Source: Eleginops maclovinus | Lineage: Eukaryota > Chordata > Actinopteri > Perciformes > Eleginopidae | Direction of reading: 5' to 3' | Assembly (NCBI RefSeq): GCF_036324505.1 | Contig: NC_086354.1 | Coordinates: 21,576,707 to 21,640,706, forward strand | Length of the DNA stretch: 64,000 bases | In this document: one piece after another, positions 28,106 to 47,233 of the stretch | How positions within the stretch are numbered: position 1 is the stretch's first letter | Layout of the letters: each line of letters starts with the position of its first letter | Position numbers and translations under genes: made by a program | Notes under the pieces: generated by a model | Databases searched by the model: none | Seen by the model: the letters and a program-made list of their open reading frames with translations, nothing else | Told to the model about the DNA's origin: nothing

Positions 28106-29755
28106 CAGTGGTATGCAAAAGTTTGGGCACCCCTTAGGAAAACCACTGCATCAGTTTGTCACTTGCTGAGCTTTTGAAGCAGCAACTTCATTTTAACATA
28201 TGTTATACCTTATGGTAACAGAAACATCTCAGTAGTGAAATAACTTTTATTGGTCAAACAGAAACATGTTTATGTGCATTCAAACAAAAATAGGCATGTG
28301 CATAAATTTGGGCACCCCTAAGAAATAATTCCATTAATATTTAGTATTGCCTCCTTTTGCTGCAATAACGGCCTGTAGACGCCTCCTGTAGCCACAGACA
28401 AGTCCCTTAAGCCTGGCAGGTGGTATTTTGGCCCATTCTTCCACACAAAACGTCTCCAGTTCAGTCAGGTTTCTTGGCCTCCGTGCATGGACAGCCTTCT
28501 TCAAATAAATCCATACATTTTCAATGATGTTAAGGTCTGGGGACTGGGATGGCCATTCCAGAACATTGTACCTGTGCTTCTGCATGAATTCCTTGGTGGA
28601 TTTTGATCGGTGCTTAGGATCATTGTCCTGCTGAAAAATCCAACCCCGGCGTAGCTTCAACTTTGTGACTGACTCTAGAACATTCTTGTCAAGAATCTCC
28701 TGGTACTGTAAGGAATTCATGTGGCCCTCAACTTTAACAAGTTTTCCAGTACCTGTGCTAGCCACACAGCCCCATAACATGATAGATCCTCCACCAAATT
28801 TTACAGTGGGCAACAAGTTCTTTTCATTGAATGCAGTGTGTTTTTTTCGCCATGCATACCTGTTCATGTTATGACCAAATAACTCAATCTTGGTCTCATC
28901 TGACCACAGTATTTTGTTCCAAAATGCTTCTGGCTTGTCCAGATGTGCTTTTGCATACCTCATGCGACTCTTCTTGTGATTAACACTCAGGAAAGGCTTT
29001 TTGCACATCACCCTTCCAATGAGCTCTTCCTGGTGCAAAGTACGCTGGATTGTGGAACGGTGAACAACTACACCATCAGCAGCCAGATGTTGTTGTAGTT
29101 CTCTGGAGGTGGTCTGTGGCTTCTCTGTGACCATTTTCACCATCCTTCGCCTGTGCCTTTCCCCTATTTTTGTCGGCCTACCACATCTTTCCTTCACACG
29201 GACTGTTCCTGTGGCCTTCCATTTCACAACTACGTTTCTGACTGTGGAGACAGACAGTTTAAACCTGTCAGATAATTTTTTGTACCCTTCTCCTAATTTA
29301 TAATGTTGGATTATCTTAGCTTTCAGGTCAGTGGAGAGTTGTTTTGAGGTCCCCATCTTGCCACTCCCTAAGAAAGAACCTAGGCCAGGCACAGCCAGCT
29401 ATTACCTATGTTAAATAGCCTTTTTCATGATTGGTTCCACCTGTCTTTGTAATTGAAGGTCTAATGAGCTAATCAAAGCAATTTTGTGCAGCAACCTGTC
29501 AGCTATAAATCCGTACAGGTGTTGAAATGAATGCTATTTATAAGGGTGCCCAAACTTTTGCACATCCCATTTTTTGCATTTTATTTTATTATAATAAAAC
29601 TATGTAATGCTACCCTAAGAATTTTGGTCTGGAAAACACTAAAACGTCTACATCTTTGTAGGAAAACAAATGTTGTTGCTGTGATCTTCTATTATAAAGG
29701 AAAAGCAAATTGTCATGAAATCTCAGAGGGGTGCCCAAACTTTTGCATACCACTG
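28106..29755 (-). mobile_element. Tc1-like DNA transposon with intact transposase
   Basis: The outer end is CAGTGGTATGCAAAAGTTTG, with its inverted counterpart at 29755 and TA at both borders. A second, inner copy of the direct-repeat motif (TTTGGGCACCCC near 28307; GGGTGCCCAAAC near 29544) lies about 200 bases inside each end, the IR/DR arrangement known from Sleeping Beauty-type elements. It has inserted into the hAT-like element. Confidence 0.95.
28334..29356 (-). CDS. Tc1-like transposase, full-length and uninterrupted
   Basis: A cut-and-paste transposase of 340 residues, starting MGTSKQLSTDLKAKIIQHY at 29356. The frame opens 12 codons earlier, but this Met is the usual start for Tc1 proteins. 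The N-terminal half contains the paired helix-turn-helix DNA-binding domain, with a GRPTK linker between the two helical parts. The catalytic triad is complete: WSDET, QQDNDPKH and SPDLNIIENVW, with 34 residues between the second Asp and the Glu (DD34E). Length matches active family members. No stop or frameshift is present. Whether it is expressed or mobile cannot be told from sequence. Confidence 0.95.
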   Translation of the reverse strand: MGTSKQLSTDLKAKIIQHYKLGEGYKKLSDRFKLSVSTVRNVVVKWKATGTVRVKERCGRPTKIGERHRRRMVKMVTEKPQTTSRELQQHLAADGVVVHRSTIQRTLHQEELIGRVMCKKPFLSVNHKKSRMRYAKAHLDKPEAFWNKILWSDETKIELFGHNMNRYAWRKKHTAFNEKNLLPTVKFGGGSIMLWGCVASTGTGKLVKVEGHMNSLQYQEILDKNVLESVTKLKLRRGWIFQQDNDPKHRSKSTKEFMQKHRYNVLEWPSQSPDLNIIENVWIYLKKAVHARRPRNLTELETFCVEEWAKIPPARLKGLVCGYRRRLQAVIAAKGGNTKY

Positions 29756-30186
29756 TAGCATGGCATATGATAGGTCATATAGTGCTCCTGAACCACAGCT
29801 TATCAATGTTATTCATCCCTAATATCGGGAAAGGGCCCTTATATCAGTTAGAATGGGGTAGGATATACCATAAAGCAGGGGTTCCCAACCTTTTGCAAGC
29901 TGGCCCCCCCTCGAAGGTAAGAATACTGTCAAGCCTTGATGACGATGCATGATTTCAAGCAGTTTTCTTATGAGTGATGTGATCTGTGTGATGTAGGGGT
30001 TTGGGCCCCTTGCATTGCGCCTGCTTATTTTTGACTTGTGTGCTTATGTGTGTTCTTTGACTTGTTGTAAATCCTCAAGATACACGTGAATAAAATTTGA
30101 CTGTGCTTTTGGCGCAACCTTTAACACCGCTGATTTGCGCGTGAGGGTGAAGTTAGCGTGGCGCTTCTTTTGGGGGGGGGGGGGGG

Positions 30187-30215
30187 TTAGGGTTAGGGTT
30201 AGGGTTAGGGTTAGG
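30187..30215. repeat. Short interstitial telomere-like repeat
   Basis: TTAGGG repeated 4.8 times directly after a run of 16 G, inside the right part of the hAT-like element. Confidence 0.9.
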
Positions 30216-30289
30216 TCACAGGCCCAGGGGCCCAATGACTCTTAATCCGTCCCTGGTTATTGTGCAAAAGTGCAGGCTTGATGTTCGGG

Positions 30290-31260
30290 TTATTGTCCGT
30301 GAGTCACATGGTTAACCCCTTGTTTTGCAGCCTGATGGCTACAGGCACGAAAGAGTTTCCCAGGCGCTTAGTGCTGTGCCGAGGTGGGATGAGTCTGTAG
30401 CTGAACGTACTCCTCATCTTCACTGGCTCTGCATGGAGGGGGTGGGAGGGGTTATCCAGGATACTGTCCAGTTTCCTCCTCGTCCTCCCCTCAGACACCT
30501 TCTCCAGATTGTCCAGTTTAAATCCAACTACAGAGGTAGCCTTCCTCACGAGCTTGTTCAGACTGTCAGCATCCGTTGGTGTTTCCCCCCCAGCACACCA
30601 CGGCAAAGTAGAGCACACTGGCCCCCACAGACTGGTAGAACGTCTGCAGCAGCCTCGTGCACACGTTGAAGGAGCTGAGCCTCCTCAGGAACAACCGCTT
30701 GCTCTGTCCCTTCCTGAAGAGAGCATCAGTGTTGTCCTCCAGTCAGTTTATTATTCAAGTGCACTCCCAGGAACTTGTAGGTGTTCACCACCTCCACCTC
30801 CTCCCCCCTGATGGTGATGGGGTTTAGAGACCTCTTCGTCCTCCACCTGAAGTCCACCACCAGCTCCTTAGTCTTGCTGATGTTGAGCTGGAGGTGATTG
30901 TAGGTGGCATGAGCCGGAGTTGAAGCAGAAGTCAGAGGTATGGAGGGTGAACAGGAATGGTGACAGCACAGTTCCTTGGGGGGCATCAGTGTTGCTTACC
31001 AGCACATCAGACACGCTGCCCTGCAGTCTGACACATTGAGGTCTGCTGGTGAGGTAGTCAATAATCCTGGCCCCCAAGCTGTGATCCACCTGCATCAGTG
31101 ACAGCTTCTCAGCGAGCAGGTGTGGCTGGATGGTGTCGAAGGCGCTGGGGAAGTCGAAGAACAGGATTCTTAGTGAGCTGTGCGGCTTCTCCAGGTGTGA
31201 GTTTGCTCTGTGCAGCATGTAGATGAGGGCGTCCTTTACACCGAGGTGAACTGTAGACTG
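30290..31260 (-). pseudogene. Degenerate non-LTR retrotransposon (L2/CR1-like reverse transcriptase)
   Basis: In minus-strand sense the fragments read LFFDFPSAFDTIQPHLLAEK, YLTSRPQCVRLQGSVSDVLV and APQGTVLSPFLFTLHTSDF, then in other frames NISKTKELVVDFR, YKFLGVHLNNK and LNKLVRKATSVVGFKLDNL. These are ordered pieces of a LINE reverse transcriptase C-terminal half. The part that should hold the catalytic Y/F-x-D-D box between TSDF and NISKTK is deleted, and frames change several times. Dead copy, 5'-truncated. Confidence 0.8.

Positions 31261-38942
<7,682 letters not shown>

Positions 38943-38975
<33 letters not shown>
38943..38975. repeat. (GT)n microsatellite
   Basis: 33 bases of GT on the + strand. 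Confidence 0.95.
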
Positions 38976-38978
<3 letters not shown>

Positions 38979-39161
38979 GGGAGATGGAGGGGGATAACTC
39001 CTCACTCCAGAATACTAACGAGGGCCTTTTGTCACAGATCTCTCTCTTTCTCCCTTCCTTTCCTTCCTGCTTTCTCTCATCTCACACACAAATAGACTTT
39101 GAATTGTGCACGCTATTTCAAATAATTGCACACAAACACATGCACACATGTATACCTTCAG

Positions 39162-39269
<108 letters not shown>

Positions 39270-39783
39270 ACGGACACAGAGTCGTTTTTGTCAATGGGGT
39301 CTTTTGTCTCTTTTATCTCGGCTGCTAACAAAGCATTCCTGTGTACACAGAGGAGAGAGAGAAGGAAGCAGAGAGGGAGAGAAAGAGGAAAAGTGAAAGA
39401 GAGGGAGAGTTTGAGACCCCCCTTGTTTGGCCGAAGAAAAAGTTTTGAGTTCACTTTTTGGATTCGGCTCAGTACAGTAAGGTTGCCGCGTTGCCATGGA
39501 GATGGAATACATCCTTCTCAAGAGGTGGGTCGAAAATATTTCCTCCCATTATCTGATGCATGCCTGTAGTAGATTTTTTTCCCCCCCCGTACTCGGAATG
39601 TGAATGAGGTTGGATGGGAGGGCGATGCACAGATGAAAGAGAGATAGGTTTTCAATGGTGTCATTGTAGTTATGACACTTTTGGGGGGCTCACTCTTGCA
39701 TAATCACTAAAGTGTGACGTAACTAAAGCTGATGGGTTGTGCAAACCGGGATCAGCATTGTATAGAAGTAGTTCTGATTAACA

Positions 39784-40408
39784 CCATGCTTGGCCAACTG
39801 TACGAAGACATCCCTGACATTGGGTTGTTTTCACAGTTTGGGCAAGGGATTTGATCCATAAAGAAAGACTGGATAAGGTTTTAGCAGGGTCCGTATAGAG
39901 CTCTGACTTCCACCCCATCCAACACCTTAGGGATGGACTATGTGTGTCTCCATGCTGAATGAAAAGTCCTTTCAATGTTTTAAGGACTTTGAATTTCTAT
40001 TCAGGCTTTTCAGAAAAATGTCCGATGTTTATGACTCATCGTTTTTTAGTCTAAGATGTAATTCAATTTACACAAAAAATACCCCAACCCCAAAACACCG
40101 AAAATTCCAACACATTAATAAACATTTGTGTAGATTAACTGAGTTTCTTTTTTCTTTGTTTACTTTTGTAACATAGTGACATCAATATGTAACACACATT
40201 GTGCGTGATAGCCTCAGGGGCGGGACATCTCTAAGTGGTTGACCAATCACAACAGAGCTGACCAGCTAACCAATCAGAGCAGACTGGGCTCTGGTTTCAG
40301 ACCGAGGGTGAAAAGAGGAGCTGCAGCACAGGCAGTATGAGAAAAATAAAGAGCTTTCTGAACATTAGAGCATGGAGACAAGTATTCACCTCATTAGGGC
40401 CCCTTTAA
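39784..40408. mobile_element. Second, inverted copy of the TTAA-flanked element
   Basis: Nearly the reverse complement of 19045-19620, including CACCTTAGGGATGGACTATG and GAGGGTGAAAAGAGG. Its right border is GGGCCCCT followed by TTAA at 40406. The left border is not the same as at 19832, so the copy is truncated or was joined differently. Confidence 0.65.
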
Positions 40409-40539
40409 GTATGTTTCGATGTTAATACTTTTGTTCTTAAGGAAGTGACATTTTGAATGCCGGACATTTCCTCTAGAGAACATATTTTCTTCCCTGTGGT
40501 ATTACAAAACATCTACTTTTTCAACTCTGCATGCACCAA

Positions 40540-40706
40540 AGTGCAACAGGTCACCCATCATCAACATCATTATGTGGCTGAATGGGAGCTAATCCCTGCA
40601 GCCAGGCTCCACAATTGTGGAAATGCTGAAACCGGAAGAGAGGAGGGTAGAATATTAAACATATAAGCATAATGTCAGCGTGGCAATACTTTTGGCCATA
40701 GAGTGG
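40540..40706. mobile_element. 3' remnant of a Tc1-type element
   Basis: GAATGGGAGCTAATCCCTGC and the terminal stretch CAATACTTTTGGCCATAGAG match the usual C-terminal coding and end sequence of fish Tc1 elements. The reading frame is destroyed. Confidence 0.5.
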
Positions 40707-40782
40707 ACTTTTAAAGACGTCTATGTTTTGCGTCGATGTGTGTGAGAAAGACAAACATAGTCAACCTTTTGAGGAGCCAGAG

Positions 40783-40968
40783 TATAAAGCTGCTAAAAAC
40801 ACCTGACTGCAAAAGGACCCCGTGTCAGACTGAAATAAAAGCCCTGAGGCGGGCATTCAGAGAGTTAAACTTTGGCACTTTTCCTACCAAACTCTTACTG
40901 CTGTCTTAAGTTACCAGTCAGAAGTTCAGTCATTGTCCACTAAAGGCCTCTCTGGTCAGAATCAACAG
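40783..40968 (+). promoter_or_regulatory. Candidate core promoter and 5' UTR exon of kcnj10
   Basis: TATAAA at 40783-40788 is followed, at the right distance, by an ATG-poor segment ending in a strong donor (CAACAG/GTAAGC, exon end 40968). The coding exon of kcnj10 begins directly after an acceptor (CCCCAG/ATGACA), so at least one upstream untranslated exon is required; this is the best candidate I see. A second donor-like site is at 41217 (GTAAGTGA). Confidence 0.4.
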
Positions 40969-41786
40969 GTAAGCCTTAAATAAAACTTTATCTAGATGAA
41001 CGACCGGGTCTCGGACAAAGATTTCTACCCTTAATTTATTCATTAAAGTTCTTTTTTTCTCGGGATGACAAATGAGACTCTGTGTGGAGGGGTTGTTGGG
41101 TTAATTCAGTGCATCTTCAGCCTAATTCTACTGTTTCTCCTTTTTCTCTTTCCTTCTACTTATCTCCCTCTCCTGCGGGTTATCTTCTCCTTACTGGCCG
41201 GCATGCTTTATCGGACGTAAGTGAGCGTATCAAATGTGTGGGCTTACAGTGACTGTCTGTCTGTGTGTGACGGGGGAAACTGACAAGGGCACACATTCAT
41301 CAAAACATCCAGCCCTAAAAACACACTGTAAGATACAGTTTATGTAAGACCCTGTACTAACCCTAGTGCACTTTAATCCTCTTTATTCTATCAGTAGGTG
41401 TAATAGTTCCCTTTTTGTGCAAATGTCAGATCAAAAAGATATCTCACACACTAACAAATTGTAAGATGGATAAAAAGTTTAGGTTCTAAGTTTTTGTTTA
41501 ATCCTCAATCACCCAGTCAAGTAAGAAAAGATGCCAGTGGATATCACGTCTCTCAGTGACATGGTCCGCATAATTACCGTCTCATCATCTTAGTTAGCCT
41601 GTTAGCTACCATTCCCTTAATACCACTTATCATTGGTAATCTGTTGCTTATTCCTTATTGGATACATGTAGTTTTAGACCTGAAAGAATCTTTTTAAAGT
41701 GATTAGGATTGAGCATCTGGAGACTATGAACACTATTTTAAAGATTTTCCCCTAAAGGAACCTGTTGGACCAAACTAAGTAAATAA

Positions 41787-42125
41787 TAATAATAATACAT
41801 TTTATTTGTAAGCGCTTTTCAATCCCTCAAAGACACTTTACAGATGAAAAATAAGTAATTAAAATACATTTAAAAACACAGAAACACAAGAAAACGCAGA
41901 AAAGTAGATACATTGTAAATAGAACAGCACAATACAACAGTCAGACAGAACAAAAACAGAATTAGGAAAAGTGGTGGTTAAGAATTATAGGCAGAGTGGA
42001 ACAGGTGTGTTTTTAGTAGTGATTTGAAAAGTGTGAGGTCATTGCAGTCACGGATGTGGTTGGGGAGGGAATTCCAGAGGGTAGGGGCAGCAACGGAGAA
42101 GGCTCTGTCTCCCCAGGTTCTACGA
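41787..42125. repeat. Dispersed teleost repeat
   Basis: It begins (AAT)n then ACATTTTATTTGTAAGCGCT and ends GAAGGCTCTGTCTCCCCAGG, a combination found in a common interspersed repeat of fish. Nothing coding. It lies in the putative 5' intron of kcnj10. Confidence 0.5.
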
Positions 42126-43616
42126 TAAAATTAATGCAAAAATGGGAAACACAAGTTTAGTAATACCTTGTTTTTTCTAAAGAAACTGTGGTTTGTATAA
42201 GCGGTAGTTTCTTCAAATATTTTGACATTTTAACACCAAATTTGGAAGTGCCTTCTTATCTTGTCACTTCTTTTGGCCACAGAATCATTCAAAGTTCCAC
42301 TTCTCGGTATTTAGTTTCCCTCCCATGACACAACTGTTTCTTTGAAGCTTTTGTAACTTCTTCTGGGGCAATGTTCTTTCCACTGAGGGAGGACTGAAGG
42401 TTTGCTTCAACCAAATTGAACAGCGTCGGAAATCCCCCCAGCACCATTTCTCACCTTGTTGTAAAAGAGGGACAGTACCCCTCCGTAACCAACGATATAA
42501 ACATCACATAGAACAAACCCACTTACAAAAAAAACAGGTGCATGCAGGTTGAGCAGTTTTGAACTTCTCTTTTTGGCTTCTTCTGTGTGACAACAGGCTT
42601 TCTGGCTGTATCTCTGAGCGTTGCACCGTAGTAGATATATTAGTTTAAGCAAACATTAATGCCTTACCCTAATTTGTTTTGTGGTGGTTTGCCTTAAAAA
42701 CACTTGTCTCAGGATGCTAGAAGCAGCTGTGGGGTCATCCTCGATATGACACCTGATTTTCTAGATTGAAACTACTGCCTTTAATGTATTTATTTAAGAA
42801 GGGACAGGGGGACACTTTATTCAACATGAGCACTTTAGTTCACCATGTAAATGAAGGTTTCAGGAACACGGGGTTAAACATACAGTGCATTCACACTCCA
42901 TTGACTTTATGCAAAGCAGGGATAAGGGATACAGGATAGTAAAATATGACTCCTGTTTCCAGGAAAAAGCACAGTTTTATTTCATCTTCTTCCTTTTTCT
43001 ATCAAGTCGAACCTGAAGCAATGTTTTGTTTTGACTGGGCCCCAATTGATGAGACACAGTATGCACCTAGTAGTATAATATCATGCTTGGTGACCTTGCG
43101 AAACTCCTAATCAAGTTTCACCATATTTTAACTGAGCATTTGACCAAAAACTTCAAAGACACTTCAGTCTGTGTGCACGTGCTTTTCAGGATTGCTTTGT
43201 TGATTAAACATGCTTCATAATGATCAACGTTACAGTTTCATGTTGACTTGCATGCTTGTTGCTTTTCTTTGATTTGCCACATTCTGTATATTTGATAAGT
43301 CAATCACACGTTTAGTTCAAATTGTTATCAGGTTCATTTGAGACGAGACCCGTGAGAATGAGAGCAGGTACGTGCAGGGGAAGCTACAAAACTAAAACAG
43401 TCATCATGGGCAGTTATTTTGCTTTCACCACATGCTACAGGAAATCACCACAAACTTTATCAGACCAGGAGGTTCTGCTGATGGTGTGAACACAGCAACA
43501 TGTTATAGAACTGTTTTAATCCTAAAGACATTACAACCCAAATCATCTGAAATGAGCCTAATAGCACTGACCAGTCATAGAAAGGATTTAACACACCTTT
43601 CTTTGTTGTTCCCCAG

Positions 43617-46600
43617 ATGACATCTGCCACACCTCCTTCCTCTCGTAGCTCCTCCCCTCAGAAGGTGTGCCACTCCCAGACACAGACAGATGTTTTGAAA
43701 CCCTTACTGGGTGGCGGCGTATCCGGTGCCGGCGGGACTCTGAGGAAGAGGAGGCGTGTCCTGTCCAAAGATGGGCGTAGCAACGTACGCATCGAGCATG
43801 TCAGCGGGCGAAGTGCTCTGTACATGCGTGACCTCTGGACAACATTTCTGGACATGCAGTGGCGCTACAAGTTGTTCTTGTTCACGGCTACGTTTGCAGG
43901 GACCTGGTTCCTGTTCGGGGTGCTGTGGTATCTGTTGGCACTGGTGCATGAAGACCTACTTGGTGAGAATGGGGGGCGGTGGGGCTAAGGTTTAAGGGGT
44001 ACTTCAATGTGTCTTCCCAGAGAAACACATTTGGGTCAATATATATGGAAAGCCCACCCTGTAGAGAGTGACCTCAGGACAAAGATGTTCCCATGAGTAC
44101 TTGCTTCCAAAAAAATGCTATGAGCTGCAATTAAAAAAATGTATAAGCCCCACCTACTGGGGTCAAAACTGAAATCTCACTGGTATCGGTTTTCGGCCGA
44201 AGAGACCCTACCCTTTAACCTAGGGTTTCAATTCCATTCACAATACCCAACCACACAGTCATATTGGAACTCAGGCCCTATGCTTTTAGCGGTTTTCCCT
44301 TTCCCGTGGTGTGTCATAAAAGTTTGTGTGCATGAAAATGGTTTGCAAAGTGTAATACCCCCCCCCCCCCCCCTGAAATGCCACCATTGGACTTCTTTAT
44401 TTACTTCTGTTACATAGTGACATCCAATGTAACACGCATGCTTCTATTGGCTAGAGCTCTAACAAATTGTACTCAACAGAGTCTCTGGTTTCAGAATGAG
44501 GGTTAAAAGGTGCTGTAGCACAGGCAGTATGAGAAAAATAAAGAGCTTTTTGAACATTAAAGCATGGAGACATGTCCCAGAAGTACAAATATGACCCTTA
44601 AAATTCACGTCCCCTTTAAAAAAATAAAAACATGTCGTTTATTATTTAGCCAACATCTGTTCATGTGACTTTGGAAATGAATGTGTGAGAAAGTGCATTT
44701 AACATCTTGAGCCTCCATTCACTAAAGACAAAGTGTGAACACAGCTCCGAGAAGTGGGCGTCACTTATAGAGTGGTGCGAAGTGTCATAGCAGCAGGAAG
44801 TGGGTGTATGGTAACATAAACACGGAACAATCAATCATCTCCTTGTATGCACTTTTGTTGGCTGTTATTTCTTACAGTGTTGTAAAGACATTGTTGTTGG
44901 TGCACATTTCCGGAACCTAGTCTTGAGAACTAAAAATAAAATTAGACTGCTTAGATCTGCATATGTCAAATAAGACACCCGCTCTCCCACTTCCTCCAAA
45001 TACTACTAACATTTGCTCAACTAGGTATAAAAGTGTACTAGTACTATATGATGCATACCTATAATACATTTTCAAGGCAGTGACTTGTTTATTCCTTCCT
45101 GGAAATATATCATTTTTAAGACATAACAATGGCCAGTATCAGCTAATGAAATGTACAGAGTTCGAGAACAAAACCAAAACACAACATCACAAAAATTACT
45201 TTGGATATTCCCCCAGAATTCGACCCTCCATCAAATCACACACCGTGTGTGATGCAGGTGCAAACCCTGACAGGGGCTTTCCTCTTCTCCCTGGAGACCC
45301 AGACAACCATTGGTTATGGTTTTCGATGCATCACTGAGGAATGTCCAGTCGCCATCATCCTCCTCATCGTCCAGCTGGTCCTCACCATGCTGATGGAGAT
45401 CTTCATCACCGGTACCTTCCTGGCCAAGGTAGCCAATGCATAAATATTTAACTGCAAATAACTGTACATAGAACTTTGCTGTTTTCATAATAATTGCTTT
45501 AAAATGTGAAAGAGAATTAGTTTTTTTCTACTAAAAGGCACATGTGTTCTCCCCTACTTTGAAGCACAACTTCAGCCACCTCTTGAACAGGCCTTCATCT
45601 GTTCCTATGTTGAGTGCAAAACTCTTAAACATGTCTTATCAAAGATGATCTGATCAACAACAGAGCCTGCTGATCTGTCTCTGTTTAGATCGCACGGCCA
45701 AAGAAGCGAGGGGAGACAGTGAAGTTTAGCCAGCATGCTGTGGTGTCAACCCACGAAGGGCGACCCTGCCTGATGATAAGGGTGGCCAACATGCGCAAGA
45801 GTCTCCTGCTCGGGTGTCAGGTAAATGTGCATGGAGACAGAGTATACTGTACATCAGCAGATATTAATATAACTCCTACTATAAGGATGTCAGGTGTACG
45901 AGCAATTTGTCAAACTTCGTATAACGTGGTTCACCTCTCCCAGGTGACTGGAAAACTGCTCCAGACTTCTCTGACCAAGGAAGGCGAGACCGTTCGTCTG
46001 GACCAGAGGAACGTGCCCTTTGAAGTAGACATGTCCAGCGACAGCCCCTTCCTCATCCTGCCCCTCACCTTCTATCACATCATAGATGAAAACAGCCCGC
46101 TGAGAGCCTGGGCAGCCAAGGGTAAGTTTATGGGTCTTGAGAGTTCGGAGCAGATTTAGCCTCTTGGGTCAAGGGTTCTGCACCGGTCTCCTCCAGTTGC
46201 GCATGGAATAATCGCCTCTGCAGACTCCTGGCCCGAACAGAACAGGCAATCTTGTTAGCCAGGTCCATCACGTCTTTCATATTTAAAATCTTCCCGCACA
46301 ACCCTTGCTGGTGAATTATACAATGGTAATTCAGGAAATCTGGGAAAGATTCAGACTATTTGAACAATCCAATGAACCCAGCAGTACGTCCAATCATTGC
46401 TGGAGCCCCATCGGTAACTTGTAATGGAGATGAGTTTGAAGAGGGGCAACTGGCTCTTACTAACAAATTCCATAAAAACCTGAAATATATTTGTGCCTCT
46501 TGTGTGCCCTCTCAAAGGCAAAATGGTCAGCAGCTCTTCTTTTACACTCATATTGTCGAAAATCATTCTAATGAACACACATAGCTGAGCCACATCCACA

Positions 46601-47233
46601 GCATCAGTGGATTCATCGAATTGCAGAGAAAAACACACGTGTCAATATCATTCCTCAATTGCTGTTCAACATCCTCCGCCATTCCCTCGCATCGCCGTGT
46701 AACAGAATGTCTTGATAGCTGCACATCCTGAATAGCAGACACAATCTCCTTTCGATTGGGCACCCCTGCTTTAAGTTATGTATTTTTTATGAATCTTGCT
46801 TTCCTCTCTTTCATTTTTCCTTTTACTTCCACCAGGTGGGGGCTGGACAGATCCTGAGTTGGCAGACTTTGAACTGTTGGTGATCATGAGTGCAACAGTT
46901 GAACCGACCTCCGCCACCTGCCAGGTGCGCACCTCCTACCTGCCGGATGAGATTCTGTGGGGTTATGAGTTCCCCCCTGTAGTCTCTCTCTCCCCATCAG
47001 GCAAATACGTAGCGGACTTCGCCTTCTTCGACAAAGTGGCTAAGACAAAGACCACGCCCATTTTCAAACCATCCAGCTCCCAGCATGGCCAGTACCAGAG
47101 CAACGGGGGCGGGACCGCCCCTGACGTGTCCGATCCGGAAAAGGTCCGCCTCGAGCAGAGCTACAGGGAGAGAGGGGAGGAACGTGGCCGGGCCAGAGAC
47201 ACTCCTCTCAGTGTTCGCATCAGCAACGTGTGA
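43617..47233 (+). CDS. kcnj10: Inward-rectifier potassium channel Kir4.1
   Basis: A membrane K+ channel; in vertebrates it serves glia, inner ear and kidney. Five coding exons: 43617-43962, 45217-45428, 45689-45820, 45944-46121 and 46836-47233, with matching phases (1, 0, 0, 1). They total 1266 nt and 421 residues. The N-terminus reads [13 protein letters not shown], then a conserved cytoplasmic RIEH... segment. M1 follows ([20 protein letters not shown]), then an N-glycosylation sequon N122-HT, the filter TIGYG (146-150), and M2 with the rectification-site Glu176 (equivalent to mammalian Glu158). The PIP2-contact stretch [10 protein letters not shown], the beta-rich cytoplasmic domain and the PDZ-binding end RISNV follow. 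The C-terminus and GRSNVRIEH favour Kir4.1 over Kir4.2. Teleosts can have a and b copies, and I cannot separate them. In mammals the coding sequence lies in one exon; here four introns interrupt it. A poly-A signal AATAAA is at 47740-47745. Confidence 0.92.
44358..44373. repeat. Poly-C tract
   Basis: A run of 16 C in kcnj10 intron, next to a repeat fragment. Confidence 0.8.
44390..44622. mobile_element. Third copy of the TTAA-type repeat (partial)
   Basis: GGCAGTATGAGAAAAATAAA and TTAAAGCATGGAGACATGTC match the copies near 16140 and 40330. It ends CCCCTTTAAA. It lies in the intron before kcnj10 coding exon 2. Confidence 0.6.
46170..46790 (-). pseudogene. hAT-family transposase fragment in kcnj10 intron
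   Basis: Minus-strand frames read [20 protein letters not shown], then [39 protein letters not shown], and [19 protein letters not shown] followed by TAG. This order matches hAT transposases of the kind also found fused in GTF2IRD2-like proteins. At least two frame changes and a stop show it is dead. It fills most of the intron between the last two kcnj10 coding exons. Confidence 0.75.

Larger units (their letters stand above)
27848..30255. mobile_element. hAT-like element interrupted by a Tc1-like element
   Basis: The left end is CAAGGATGGATTACTGCACG and the right end is the inverted form (CTTAATCCGTCCCTG). Flanking 8-mers GCTATTGT (27840-27847) and GTTATTGT (30256-30263) differ at one base, fitting the 8-bp target duplication of hAT transposons. 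Both ends carry GGCCCAGGGGCCC. Without the inserted Tc1 element it is about 760 bases and encodes nothing recognisable, so it is non-autonomous. The interior has a TTAGGG run near the right end. Confidence 0.7.

Noticed and set aside
30187..30215. True telomere or chromosome-end fusion
   Set aside because: Only 4.8 TTAGGG units, lying inside a transposon with both borders intact; too short and explained by the element.
30325..30811. Plus-strand open frames of 100-114 codons
   Set aside because: Antisense shadows of the minus-strand LINE fragment.
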